Source: a virus
Virus record (IMG/VR): IMGVR_UViG_3300024239_000016
Span: 124,001-188,000 of that record
Reading direction: 5' to 3' (one strand)
Length of the DNA: 64,000 nt
This document shows, in pieces, positions 9,051 to 16,443 of this stretch. Both the position numbers and the translations under genes were made by a program. Every line of letters starts with the position of its first letter. The stretch's first letter is position 1. The notes beneath the pieces are model-generated. The model was not told the DNA's origin. It did no database searches and worked only from the letters and a program-made list of their open reading frames with translations.

Positions 9051-9626
9051 ATGATTAAAATCAGCACCTATCGAAGCGAGGGAAATCGTCAGCTTCATGA
9101 CGATATCGTTTCGGAGAAAACCCCGGGTAAGGCACTGGATTACCTCATCAGTTGCGAAATTGCATTTGGTGGAAATGTCACGGATATCAGTGATACGAAA
9201 ATCACCATCGTTACTCCTATCACGGGGATGGTTGACCATACGGTCTTTGAAGGCTCGTCTGAGGAGATGCGGTCCTTGACCATAGCTATTGGTGTCTCCA
9301 GCGCTCTGCGTGCAAATAAAAAGATAGCTGATGCTGGGATTGACTCTGCGATGAGGTTTACCGAAGGTAATCCAAGGTTAATTGCCATAGGCGGAGCCAT
9401 GTTTATGTTGGGCCCGGTTGTATCTGGCACAATTAAATACATGCTCGCCAACTATTTACTACTTGAGCAATTTGGTGATTGTGTCCCTGAAAATTCCGCT
9501 ATCGAAAAAGCTCTGGCGACTTCTGTTTTAAAAGCTCCTCTTAGAAACAAAGATGGCTTGGCTGCCTTGACTCTGCATCTCGATGATGGCGTTCCCATGA
9601 GTGAGTGTCTTGCTCTTTTGGAGTAA
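9051..9626 (+). CDS. Hypothetical protein, 191 aa
   Basis: ATG start behind GAAAGGTTAAGCC. The protein has a hydrophobic stretch in the middle (RLIAIGGAMFMLGPVVSGTI, about residues 104-123) that may be a membrane segment or a buried helix. No recognised motif. It is the first gene of a rightward cluster of small genes leading to the second RNAP beta-prime-like gene. Confidence 0.75.
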   Translation: MIKISTYRSEGNRQLHDDIVSEKTPGKALDYLISCEIAFGGNVTDISDTKITIVTPITGMVDHTVFEGSSEEMRSLTIAIGVSSALRANKKIADAGIDSAMRFTEGNPRLIAIGGAMFMLGPVVSGTIKYMLANYLLLEQFGDCVPENSAIEKALATSVLKAPLRNKDGLAALTLHLDDGVPMSECLALLE

Positions 9627-9632
9627 TTAGCA

Positions 9633-10124
9633 ATGAAACTAAGTTATTTAGGCATCCCGTTCAAACTGGTCGCAAATATTCTTTACTTTGTTTGCGGTAT
9701 GCTTTACACAATTGCCGAAACGTGTGAGACTATTGCTTCCGGGCCCAGAATCATTCCGGTACCGCGAGCAGAAACCAAACCACCCGAACACCAACCGGAG
9801 GACATTGATCCAAAAGTAGCTGAATTTGCAAAAGTCTTCACTGATGAACCAGATCTCTTCAGGGAGGTCGTCATCGAGATGGCTATGATTGCCGGCCAAA
9901 AACGCCATGATGCAATGGCTAAAAGGAATTCTATGGGAGGGGAACACATCCCTACAGTTCCTGAGGTTGTCGGTGATAAAAAGCAAAAAGAATTTCCTAT
10001 TCCGGACTTTCTGAAATCTTCTACGATGCTTAACGACGTCATTCAGGGACAATCCAAACAAGGTGTCCAAGATGCACAACTCGCTGACCCTGGGGGACAT
10101 AGTCATCCCGGAAAAGCTGATTGA
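9633..10124 (+). CDS. Small membrane-anchored protein, 163 aa
   Basis: An N-terminal hydrophobic segment, residues about 8-30 (IPFKLVANILYFVCGMLYTI), is followed by a Pro/Glu-rich linker and a soluble C-terminal part. This is a signal-anchor topology with most of the protein on one side of the membrane. It follows the previous stop by 6 nt. The C-terminus overlaps the next gene by about 50 nt in another frame. Function unknown. Confidence 0.7.
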   Translation: MKLSYLGIPFKLVANILYFVCGMLYTIAETCETIASGPRIIPVPRAETKPPEHQPEDIDPKVAEFAKVFTDEPDLFREVVIEMAMIAGQKRHDAMAKRNSMGGEHIPTVPEVVGDKKQKEFPIPDFLKSSTMLNDVIQGQSKQGVQDAQLADPGGHSHPGKAD

Positions 10125-10494
10125 ATTGTTTAATCAGCATCCTTCGTTCAACCGCCATCTCTTTGAGAAGTGTATCAGAAAAGATAAACGGAACATTGAT
10201 ATGGTGATCTGCTTGTTAACATTCGCGTCTGATGAACAAGTAGATGTAATTTCTGAGCATTTTTGCAAAGCCGTTCATGCACCAATAATGGATGGTAGAA
10301 AGTTCAGAATAGTGGTATGCAGTCTGTTAAATGCTGCGGCCGAAATGGCAGTTAAGTACTTCCCTGAGGACGATCCGAATAGCGATGTTTTGCCGGGATC
10401 ATGCACACACAACCTGATAGTCGGTAGTCTGATAGGGAAGCTTAGTATCCAAGGTATTAAATTAGATCCAAACGCTTTAAAGAATAGGAAGTGA
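10072..10494 (+). CDS. Hypothetical protein, 140 aa
   Basis: The start is set at ATG 10072, with AAGG about 8 nt upstream; a GTG at 10063 is the alternative. Either way the gene overlaps the end of the preceding one, so coupling is likely. The product is helical with several Cys residues (CIRKDKRN, VICLL, HFCKAVH, VCSLL) that are not spaced as a metal site. Function unknown. Confidence 0.7.
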   Translation: MHNSLTLGDIVIPEKLIELFNQHPSFNRHLFEKCIRKDKRNIDMVICLLTFASDEQVDVISEHFCKAVHAPIMDGRKFRIVVCSLLNAAAEMAVKYFPEDDPNSDVLPGSCTHNLIVGSLIGKLSIQGIKLDPNALKNRK

Positions 10495-10518
10495 TCAACT
10501 AACCTTAGAGGAAAGTGT

Positions 10519-10884
10519 ATGTCTTTCAAATCAATCTGTAGTCAAGATCGCATTATGCCAATGGCACTTGCTCGAATACCATACATCGATATGGAAGAGT
10601 ACGAGCAACTGAACAGTGGCAATGTCTTTCGTGTCGCTGCCGAAACACTAGCAAGATTGCCGATCGCCGCGGTGATGGAGATTCAAAAAGAATGTCTGAA
10701 TCAAGACATCTGCCATGTAATCGCTGCAGTTACCTTTAAAGATACTGCTTACAAGGTACTCTTGTGCGCGAGCTCTATGGGCTTCAGTTCCGATGATGAA
10801 GATGCAGTTTGCGCTATGTTGGAAGGCGCTTTTCTCGCAAAGAAATTACAATCAGAAACAATTCGCAACCTAGGTCAGAGGTAA
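10519..10884 (+). CDS. Hypothetical protein, 121 aa
   Basis: ATG preceded by TTAGAGGAAAGTGT, a good ribosome binding site. A soluble, mostly helical product (MSFKSICSQDRIMPMALARI...) without known motifs. It is the last gene before a strong terminator. Confidence 0.75.
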   Translation: MSFKSICSQDRIMPMALARIPYIDMEEYEQLNSGNVFRVAAETLARLPIAAVMEIQKECLNQDICHVIAAVTFKDTAYKVLLCASSMGFSSDDEDAVCAMLEGAFLAKKLQSETIRNLGQR

Positions 10885-10889
10885 CTATC

Positions 10890-10931
10890 ACAGACCGCCC
10901 ATGTGGGCGGTCTGTATATTTTTTTTTTATT
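10890..10931 (+). terminator. Strong Rho-independent terminator
   Basis: 12-bp perfect stem ACAGACCGCCCA / TGGGCGGTCTGT with a 2-4 nt loop, followed by ATATTTTTTTTTT. Confidence 0.9.
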
Positions 10932-10948
10932 TGATAACTCGCGCAAAT

Positions 10949-10977
10949 TCTATAGACTTTACATAAAGGAAATTGCT
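10949..10977 (+). promoter_or_regulatory. Candidate promoter and leader, TTCTATAGACTTT type
   Basis: TTCTATAGACTTTAC lies 15 nt before a GTG-start gene whose start context is AAGGAAATTGCTGTG. The same arrangement (TTCTATGACTTT, then AGGGAGATTGCTGTG) occurs at 32905-32939 before an unrelated gene. Shared sequence and spacing support a promoter plus leader, although no transcript data exist here. Confidence 0.5.
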
Positions 10978-11811
10978 GTGGATGAATACCTTCGGTTTTT
11001 ATCTGCTTACTTTGGAGCAGACGAGGTCGCTACCTATGCTCGGCTATTTGAGATAATCGATCAAGTAGGCCTGGAGCAATATGAGCAGAATTTTGGCGCT
11101 GTTATTGCGCATGCCGATATCTCCGATACAGCTACAGTCTGCGACGAGTGGCATATGCTCAGCGTTACTTATGCCAAAACTATTGCTGCTGGTATTGGGA
11201 TTTTCCTTACGGACGAGGTTCCTCTTTCAACGATGCTAGATATTTTAAGCACCGTTCTCAGCATTGAGTTTCGCGATGATCGGTTTGGAATCGATTACAT
11301 TCTAGAAGATGATGATCTTGACAACAAGCAGAAGCTGGTCGCCATTATCACTTACTTCAGTGTTATCGATGAGCACGACTTGCTAGTTGGCATTGACCGC
11401 GTTAATAATTCCTGTATTCGTGGATTACAAAACGTCTCAATGGAAAATGGTAATTTGTTTGATGACATCATTCAGGTTACCGCGACCCCTCCATTGGCAA
11501 AGAACATTCGTTTCCTCATTAACGATGATCCAAAATTCATCGTCTTGGAAGAAGTGAAATCCGGACTAGCGCTAGGTCTTACTGTTGAGAATTATCTCTC
11601 TCTTTACTGGGAAAAGATTGTCGCTCTTAGCGATACCAAGGCAATTTTGCGTGAGCTCTGTGCAATAGTGCTAATCTCGAATACACCGCCGCACGAAATG
11701 TTAGCAAAGATGCGTGACATTTTCGCTGGTAAGTTCAATGATATTCAGGCGATCAAAGCGGCTAATCTGCTGATTAATTCTGAATTTGCACCAGTGCTGG
11801 CGCAGAAATAA
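10978..11811 (+). CDS. Hypothetical protein, 277 aa
   Basis: GTG start with AAAGGA ribosome binding site, chosen because the upstream extension runs back through the terminator. An acidic, all-helical protein (MDEYLRFLSAYFGADEVATY...) with no known motif. It immediately precedes the second RNAP beta-prime-like gene (13 nt gap) and is probably co-transcribed with it. A role tied to that polymerase is possible but not shown. Confidence 0.7.
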   Translation: MDEYLRFLSAYFGADEVATYARLFEIIDQVGLEQYEQNFGAVIAHADISDTATVCDEWHMLSVTYAKTIAAGIGIFLTDEVPLSTMLDILSTVLSIEFRDDRFGIDYILEDDDLDNKQKLVAIITYFSVIDEHDLLVGIDRVNNSCIRGLQNVSMENGNLFDDIIQVTATPPLAKNIRFLINDDPKFIVLEEVKSGLALGLTVENYLSLYWEKIVALSDTKAILRELCAIVLISNTPPHEMLAKMRDIFAGKFNDIQAIKAANLLINSEFAPVLAQK

Positions 11812-11824
11812 ACGGGAGCATTAT

Positions 11825-13123
11825 ATGCTAAAACGAGAGTTCTTTCTAAGAGCAATGAACTCTGGAATGGCCAAGTATTCCGAGTGGGTAATTAAGGCTT
11901 TTGCTATAACCCGACAGGATGAAAATCTTGATATCCAGAAAGCTCGCCATTTAGATATCGTTGTGGTCGGTAAGAAGTATGCGTTCGTTGATATTGACCC
12001 AGCTAATGCGGGTAAGAAATTTACCGTCATTATCGACGATAGCGATGCCAGCGTTCCTCTGTTTGGGCCCAATCAAGTGATCACGATAAACAAAGGTGAT
12101 GTCCCCAACATTGATGAAACATTGCAAGTCACCTATTACCAGATGCTGTATAACTATCTTGCATTGGTTATTCCTTTTGGTAGGAAGATCAAATACAAAG
12201 ACATCGATAGCGTCGAAGATATAATCGCAGACAAGATGGTCGATAATGATGCTAGCGATGAAGTCAGGCGCAATGGCATCACAATCGATGAGTATCTGTT
12301 ATTCACGGAATGCATACTCAGCCTGGATAATTACACTCAGTTATTCACACCAGCGGCTACTCGCAAGAGCATGGTTCCTCCGCCTTGGGTGAAGGAGTAC
12401 CGAGCTTCTTTGATCGAGCAGTACAAAGACTCTCTACACGACCCAGCGACAATCGCTTTGATCGATAAAGCTATGGTCGATAAATATCGTGAATACCTAG
12501 CGGGCGATCCATCTCTTAATTTCCTGATTAAGGGAAAGCAGATCGATCTATCTGCAAAGAAACGATTCCTGATGTATGGCGCTGAACCTGGGATCGATGG
12601 GTCTATTGAACTAGATCCTATTTTTAGTTCGCTTGCTGAAGGGTGGGAGTTTGATAAACTACCGCTCTATATCAATAACCAGCGCGCCGGTTCCCATAAT
12701 CGTGGCTTTAATACTCGCCTAGGTGGCGAGGAATTCAAATGGGCTACTCGTAACTCTATCAACTTAATGGTTGGTGGTGAGGACTGCGGATCTGTTGTTG
12801 GTATTCCGTATGATTTTACGGAACGATCAGCTGAACAAATGATCGGATGCTATGCCATTTCTGGCAAAGAGATCATTAAAGTTACTCGTGAAAACTTGAA
12901 TCAGTTCATGGGTAAAACTGTATCTATGCGTTCGCCACAGACGTGTAAGATGAAAGGAAATAATAGATGCGCAGTATGTTGTGGTGATAAATTGGCTATG
13001 AATAAAACTGGCCTATCAGCTGCAATTACAGCTGCCACCAGTGGCGTTATGTATATCTTTATGTCGGCCGCTCACGCTAAAGGTGTAAAGGTATCTCCTC
13101 TTACCGATGATTGCTTTATTTAA
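11825..13123 (+). CDS. RNA polymerase beta-prime-like C-terminal fragment (second copy)
   Basis: 432 aa from ATG 11825 (GGGAG ribosome binding site). The C-terminal part matches beta-prime: bridge-helix-like RAGSHNRGFNTRLGGEEFKW and EDCGS (about residues 300-335), then the zinc-type cluster CKMKGNNRCAVCCG (about 372-386), followed by a trigger-loop-like helix SAAITAATSGVMYIFMSAAH. It differs in sequence from the 1124-3124 protein, so the phage has two distinct beta-prime C-termini. That is as expected for phiKZ-like phages with separate virion and non-virion polymerases. By order it corresponds to the virion enzyme (phiKZ gp80 type); that label is inference. Confidence 0.65.
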   Translation: MLKREFFLRAMNSGMAKYSEWVIKAFAITRQDENLDIQKARHLDIVVVGKKYAFVDIDPANAGKKFTVIIDDSDASVPLFGPNQVITINKGDVPNIDETLQVTYYQMLYNYLALVIPFGRKIKYKDIDSVEDIIADKMVDNDASDEVRRNGITIDEYLLFTECILSLDNYTQLFTPAATRKSMVPPPWVKEYRASLIEQYKDSLHDPATIALIDKAMVDKYREYLAGDPSLNFLIKGKQIDLSAKKRFLMYGAEPGIDGSIELDPIFSSLAEGWEFDKLPLYINNQRAGSHNRGFNTRLGGEEFKWATRNSINLMVGGEDCGSVVGIPYDFTERSAEQMIGCYAISGKEIIKVTRENLNQFMGKTVSMRSPQTCKMKGNNRCAVCCGDKLAMNKTGLSAAITAATSGVMYIFMSAAHAKGVKVSPLTDDCFI

Positions 13124-13140
13124 CTTACAAGGATTGTCAA

Positions 13141-14001
13141 ATGTCGACAAACAAACCGACTCCCAAGCCAGCTCCGGCTCCCTCTGCCGTTCAAGCTCCT
13201 GTACCGACAGCGGCTCCTGTTCCGGAAAAAGAAACGACAGCTGCTGCAGCGCCTGTGACCAAAGCGCCTGACGCCGATCAGGCAGCTCCATCCACCACCG
13301 AGCAAGCTGCTCCGGCTCTTCAGCAATCTGCGGAAGCATCTGGCGATTCTCCGAAGGCTGAAAATGAACTGGAAGCCTCTCTGAAAGAAGTCATCGACGG
13401 CGCTGGCGAAATTGGCGCTGTTTCCGGCAATACCCAGATCGATCTACAGCAATTGGCTTCCACTGGCCCAGTTGGCGAGATGGTGGCTGAAGCTGCTGTC
13501 CTTCTCAATGAAGAGGACGAAAACACCAAGGAAATGGACGATCCGGTTCATGTGGAAAGCGATCCGCAGCCACTTCTGTTCTGGAAGAATGACATCCAGA
13601 CATATCTCGATCAGATGCGCCCTGGTGTTCCGCAATACGACAACGTCGCTGCCGCCACCAAGCAACGTCGTTTCGGTCTCCGTCTCCTGAATGCCGCTGC
13701 AATCCTGGGCGATCACTACAAGGCCGGTATGGACTACCTGCTGCAGGTGATCCTCGATAACTCTGGCGAACACCAGACGTTCCACGACAACTACATTTTC
13801 CGTTTCTTCGATGAGCCGACCATGCGTCGTAGCAAGGATGATCGTGAAAAGATCATCAACTTCATTAGCTTCTTGAAGCTCATGGCTGAGCCGAGCTCAC
13901 GCCAGATCATGAAGAAGCAAGTCGATATGAAACTCATTCTGTCGGCTCTTCCAGATGACGCAGCTCGTCGCCAGCTGCAGAACTACTTCGGTAGTAAGTA
14001 A
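13141..14001 (+). CDS. Pro/Ala-rich N-terminus protein, 286 aa, highly expressed codon use
   Basis: The start is ATG 13141 after ACAAGGATTG. Residues 1-85 are Pro/Ala/Thr/Glu low complexity (PKPAPAPSAVQAPVPTAAPV), followed by an acidic linker and a folded C-terminal domain of about 150 residues (LFWKNDIQTYLDQMRPGVPQ...). Codon use is more GC-rich than in neighbours and like the capsid gene, suggesting an abundant protein. No known domain. It could be a structural or scaffolding-type protein, but nothing decides this. Confidence 0.7.
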   Translation: MSTNKPTPKPAPAPSAVQAPVPTAAPVPEKETTAAAAPVTKAPDADQAAPSTTEQAAPALQQSAEASGDSPKAENELEASLKEVIDGAGEIGAVSGNTQIDLQQLASTGPVGEMVAEAAVLLNEEDENTKEMDDPVHVESDPQPLLFWKNDIQTYLDQMRPGVPQYDNVAAATKQRRFGLRLLNAAAILGDHYKAGMDYLLQVILDNSGEHQTFHDNYIFRFFDEPTMRRSKDDREKIINFISFLKLMAEPSSRQIMKKQVDMKLILSALPDDAARRQLQNYFGSK

Positions 14002-14021
14002 ATCACTGTAGCGCTACAATC

Positions 14022-14059
14022 ATACATCCACCAGCCCCAGATGGGGCTGGTGGATGTAT
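14022..14059 (+). terminator. Very long perfect hairpin after 14001
   Basis: 17-bp perfect stem ATACATCCACCAGCCCC / GGGGCTGGTGGATGTAT around AGAT, with no T-run after it. A separate 12-nt palindrome TGTAGCGCTACA (14007-14018) sits just before it. Confidence 0.65.
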
Positions 14060-14083
14060 TACGCAATGTAACTACTTTTAAAT

Positions 14084-14101
14084 CTATATTACAGTAGTGT
14101 T
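14084..14101 (+). promoter_or_regulatory. Candidate promoter, 18-nt repeat copy 1
   Basis: CTATATTACAGTAGTGTT occurs here and identically at 46399-46416. Both copies follow an operon-end hairpin and an A/T-rich stretch and precede a rightward gene. An exact 18-nt match in non-coding DNA at two equivalent places is unlikely by chance, and a phage polymerase promoter is the simplest reading. Confidence 0.55.
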
Positions 14102-14133
14102 TAGTGTAGTTAAACTTATCCAGGAGAAAGAAA

Positions 14134-14523
14134 ATGACAGATAGCAACATGATTGCATTCATTATCCGTAATGACAAAAAACAACTACTCACCTTGTCTA
14201 CCAAGGAGACGAGATATGGCAAGCGAGTACTTCTCCTGCCTTGTTTCTTCTACGATCATACGGAAGAGGTTATGCTGGCCTGCCGTAAGTGCTGCGAAGA
14301 GCTACTCGGAATAAAGCTGCTGACCACAAATGAATTTGGGGGATGTGGTTTCCCTGGAATGGGCGAAGAAACACAACTCATCGAGGTAACAGCTTATAGC
14401 GGTGACCTGGAGTTAAAAGAGTCAGCTATCTTCAACAGCATGGTGTGGCTAGATGTGGGTAAGGTTCCTGATAAATTCATCACAGGACCGGAGGTTATGG
14501 CTGTATCGATGCTGCTAGATTAA
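14134..14523 (+). CDS. Nudix-like fold protein, probably degenerate
   Basis: 129 aa, starting after CAGGAGAAAGAAA. The layout LLLPCFFYDHTEEVMLACRK followed by CCEELLGI resembles the Nudix box region (GG...GE...A..REL.EE.GI), with the following strand and TAYSGDLELKES...MVWLD like the Nudix C-terminal half. The glycines and most catalytic glutamates of the box are missing, so hydrolase activity is doubtful. It is the first gene after the 18-nt repeat promoter candidate. An alternative is an unrelated alpha/beta protein. Confidence 0.45.
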   Translation: MTDSNMIAFIIRNDKKQLLTLSTKETRYGKRVLLLPCFFYDHTEEVMLACRKCCEELLGIKLLTTNEFGGCGFPGMGEETQLIEVTAYSGDLELKESAIFNSMVWLDVGKVPDKFITGPEVMAVSMLLD

Positions 14524-14551
14524 TAGCAGTCCTTAACGTATGGAGAAAACC

Positions 14552-15742
14552 ATGTCATCGAAAGTTAAATCCGAATTTGAGTTGGTTAGTGTCGTCAGGA
14601 GAGCAGACGGCACTGGCCGCTACACCATCGGTTGGGTAGAACCCGATCCATCGAAAGATACTGATGTCGCCAAAAAAATAATCCCTATGATTGACATCAA
14701 TTTTAAGATGGATTCAATCGAATCATCTGGAGATGGTGTTTTAGTAAGATGGCAAGCTGACCTCTTAAAAGTCACGCTAATTGATTTCTTGAACGCTCGT
14801 TTTCCAAGCGGCCTCTTTAACAATCAGCCGGTATCAGTAAGACCTATGGTGGTTGATCCGAAGATGTCTCGGGCCGATTATTCTTTCGCCAGCGTTATGC
14901 CGATAATTAATTCTGAGAAAATTGTCCTCGGCCCTATGGGGTCGAGTCAGGATGCCGCTGAGCCAAAGACTGTAATGCAGCTATGTGCCGGGTATGTGAA
15001 GGAACAAAAGCGTATTCCTTCTACTTATGTCGAAGCCGAAGCACTGTTGGAGAAAATGATTGGTTCTTTCTCCAACAATAAACCCCAGGCTGAACTAAAG
15101 GAAGCATCCGACGTGTCGGTACCTAACAAATCGGATGGAATGGCTGATTATGATTTCGCTGGCTATAATGGGTTAGTTAGGCTCAATCAAATACTTGAAA
15201 GTGAGCCGCCCTATAGTCAGCTCTTCAGCATACCAACGAACTCCATTAATGGACTTGTGTCGCCGGATAAAGTCCCGCAGATCGAAGACAGATCTGATTT
15301 TTTAATCAATGAATCAAGGACGTCAAAAGACTCAGCTGCCATGGACCTAACGGATGCATCATTGCCTGAGCGACTTGAGCTTTTCGATCATCGCATCCCT
15401 CTGACTAAGAGGATGCAGAAAATCAAATCTCGATTTGGCTCATGGGAACGAGTATCCTTAAACGACAATGCGCCATCCGGTGCTCAGGATAAGACACCAT
15501 CTTTTGCATATATTTGCGGCGATGATGCTCTTCAGTTTCTGATTACAGATCACCCTGCGCAATTTGCCAAAGTTCGGCAGCACATGATCTTGATGTTTTC
15601 ATTTAGTACATACGAGGAGTTCAAACTCGAATGTTTCAATAGCAAACGCGGCTGCGATAATGGCATGGCGTTTGAAGGCCGTCCCAACGATAACGGTCTT
15701 CTCATAATGCAGCTGATGAAAGAATCCGGCATTGATTTTTAA
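14552..15742 (+). CDS. Hypothetical protein, 396 aa
   Basis: The start is ATG 14552 behind TGGAGAAAACC; an upstream ATG at 14540 overlaps the ribosome site. The soluble product has an N-terminal beta-rich domain (FELVSVVRRADGTGRYTIGW...), a central low-complexity acidic linker, and a C-terminal domain with GSWERVSLND and YICGDDALQFLI. No recognised family. It is the last gene of the rightward unit before a convergent junction. Confidence 0.7.
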   Translation: MSSKVKSEFELVSVVRRADGTGRYTIGWVEPDPSKDTDVAKKIIPMIDINFKMDSIESSGDGVLVRWQADLLKVTLIDFLNARFPSGLFNNQPVSVRPMVVDPKMSRADYSFASVMPIINSEKIVLGPMGSSQDAAEPKTVMQLCAGYVKEQKRIPSTYVEAEALLEKMIGSFSNNKPQAELKEASDVSVPNKSDGMADYDFAGYNGLVRLNQILESEPPYSQLFSIPTNSINGLVSPDKVPQIEDRSDFLINESRTSKDSAAMDLTDASLPERLELFDHRIPLTKRMQKIKSRFGSWERVSLNDNAPSGAQDKTPSFAYICGDDALQFLITDHPAQFAKVRQHMILMFSFSTYEEFKLECFNSKRGCDNGMAFEGRPNDNGLLIMQLMKESGIDF

Positions 15743-15841
15743 TCTCTGAATCCAGACACAGACGCTATCATGCTTAGTAAAAAAGAATGCACGTGAAGAA
15801 GCTTTCACTGGGTGCGGGTTCCCACTGCCGGCGAATGGGAA
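15743..15841 (+). ncRNA. Possible structured RNA or 3' UTR
   Basis: About 100 nt without a convincing gene. It contains GTGAAGAAGCTTTCAC (short hairpin, about 15793-15808) and TGGGTGCGGGTTCCCA (hairpin, about 15809-15824), and it runs into a U-tract terminator. It could be the 3' UTR of the 396-aa gene or a small RNA. A tRNA was considered and rejected. Confidence 0.25.
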
Positions 15842-15880
15842 AAGAAGTACCACCTTTCGGGGTGGTTCTTTTTTTTTTAG
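15842..15880 (+). terminator. Rho-independent terminator
   Basis: The stem around CCACC / GGTGG is extended by AAGAA / TTCTT, followed by about 10 T. Confidence 0.8.
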
Positions 15881-15886
15881 GTCATA

Positions 15887-15917
15887 GTACATCACCGCCC
15901 TAAGGGCGGTGATGTAC
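15887..15917. terminator. Long perfect hairpin at a convergent junction
   Basis: 14-bp perfect stem GTACATCACCGCCC / GGGCGGTGATGTAC, loop TAA. It is the second element of a tandem pair, between convergent genes ending at 15742 (+) and 15937 (-). Confidence 0.7.
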
Positions 15918-15936
15918 GTTTTCTTTCTTTTCAGTT

Positions 15937-16434
15937 TTAATTTTTTACCAACTTAAACGGCGATTGGGCATCTAACAAAACGCTCACACTACATCTATGA
16001 AAGATAGAGAGTCTGACTGGAGCGTTACCGCGCATCAGTTGAATTAGCTCATTGTTCGGCGTTAGTGTGATGTTGTTTGGTGAGGCAGCTCTGTTTCTAT
16101 CCAGTCCACCGATACCAACCAGAATGCTCGCTTGGTTGATAAAAACTTCATCGCCAAAATAAGACACGCTCTTGACGGTTTTTAACCACTCGGTTTTAAC
16201 GCAAGAGACTACGTCGTTAATCTCAGACAGAAGATTAACGAAAGACGAGCCATACGACCAATCCAATGTTTTTAGATGGTCGTTTACTTGCTGACAAGTC
16301 ATATCGATGAGCTCAACTGCTACTGCTTTTTGTGCTTTTGGTTCGTCTTCGGCGATGAGCGCTCGCCGAATATTATCGATCTCGAACTGACTGGGTTCCT
16401 TCTTACCAAACGAATAGATATCGGCTGAATGCAT
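15937..16434 (-). CDS. Hypothetical protein, 165 aa
   Basis: It lies 9 nt downstream of the DNA polymerase fragment on the same strand and is surely co-transcribed. I looked for the missing polymerase motifs B and C here and found none. The protein is mixed alpha/beta (MHSADIYSFGKKEPSQFEID...) with no known signature. It could be a polymerase accessory protein by position only. Confidence 0.7.
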   Translation of the reverse strand: MHSADIYSFGKKEPSQFEIDNIRRALIAEDEPKAQKAVAVELIDMTCQQVNDHLKTLDWSYGSSFVNLLSEINDVVSCVKTEWLKTVKSVSYFGDEVFINQASILVGIGGLDRNRAASPNNITLTPNNELIQLMRGNAPVRLSIFHRCSVSVLLDAQSPFKLVKN

Positions 16435-16443
16435 AGCAACTCC

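Noticed and set aside
14134-14523. Active Nudix hydrolase
   Set aside because: The box lacks its glycines and most catalytic glutamates; kept only as a degenerate fold match.
15800-15840. tRNA-like GGGTTCCCAC stretch
   Set aside because: No acceptor, D or anticodon arm can be folded around it.
15599-15895. 98-aa minus-strand frame
   Set aside because: It spans the end of the 396-aa gene and the terminator; no ribosome site.
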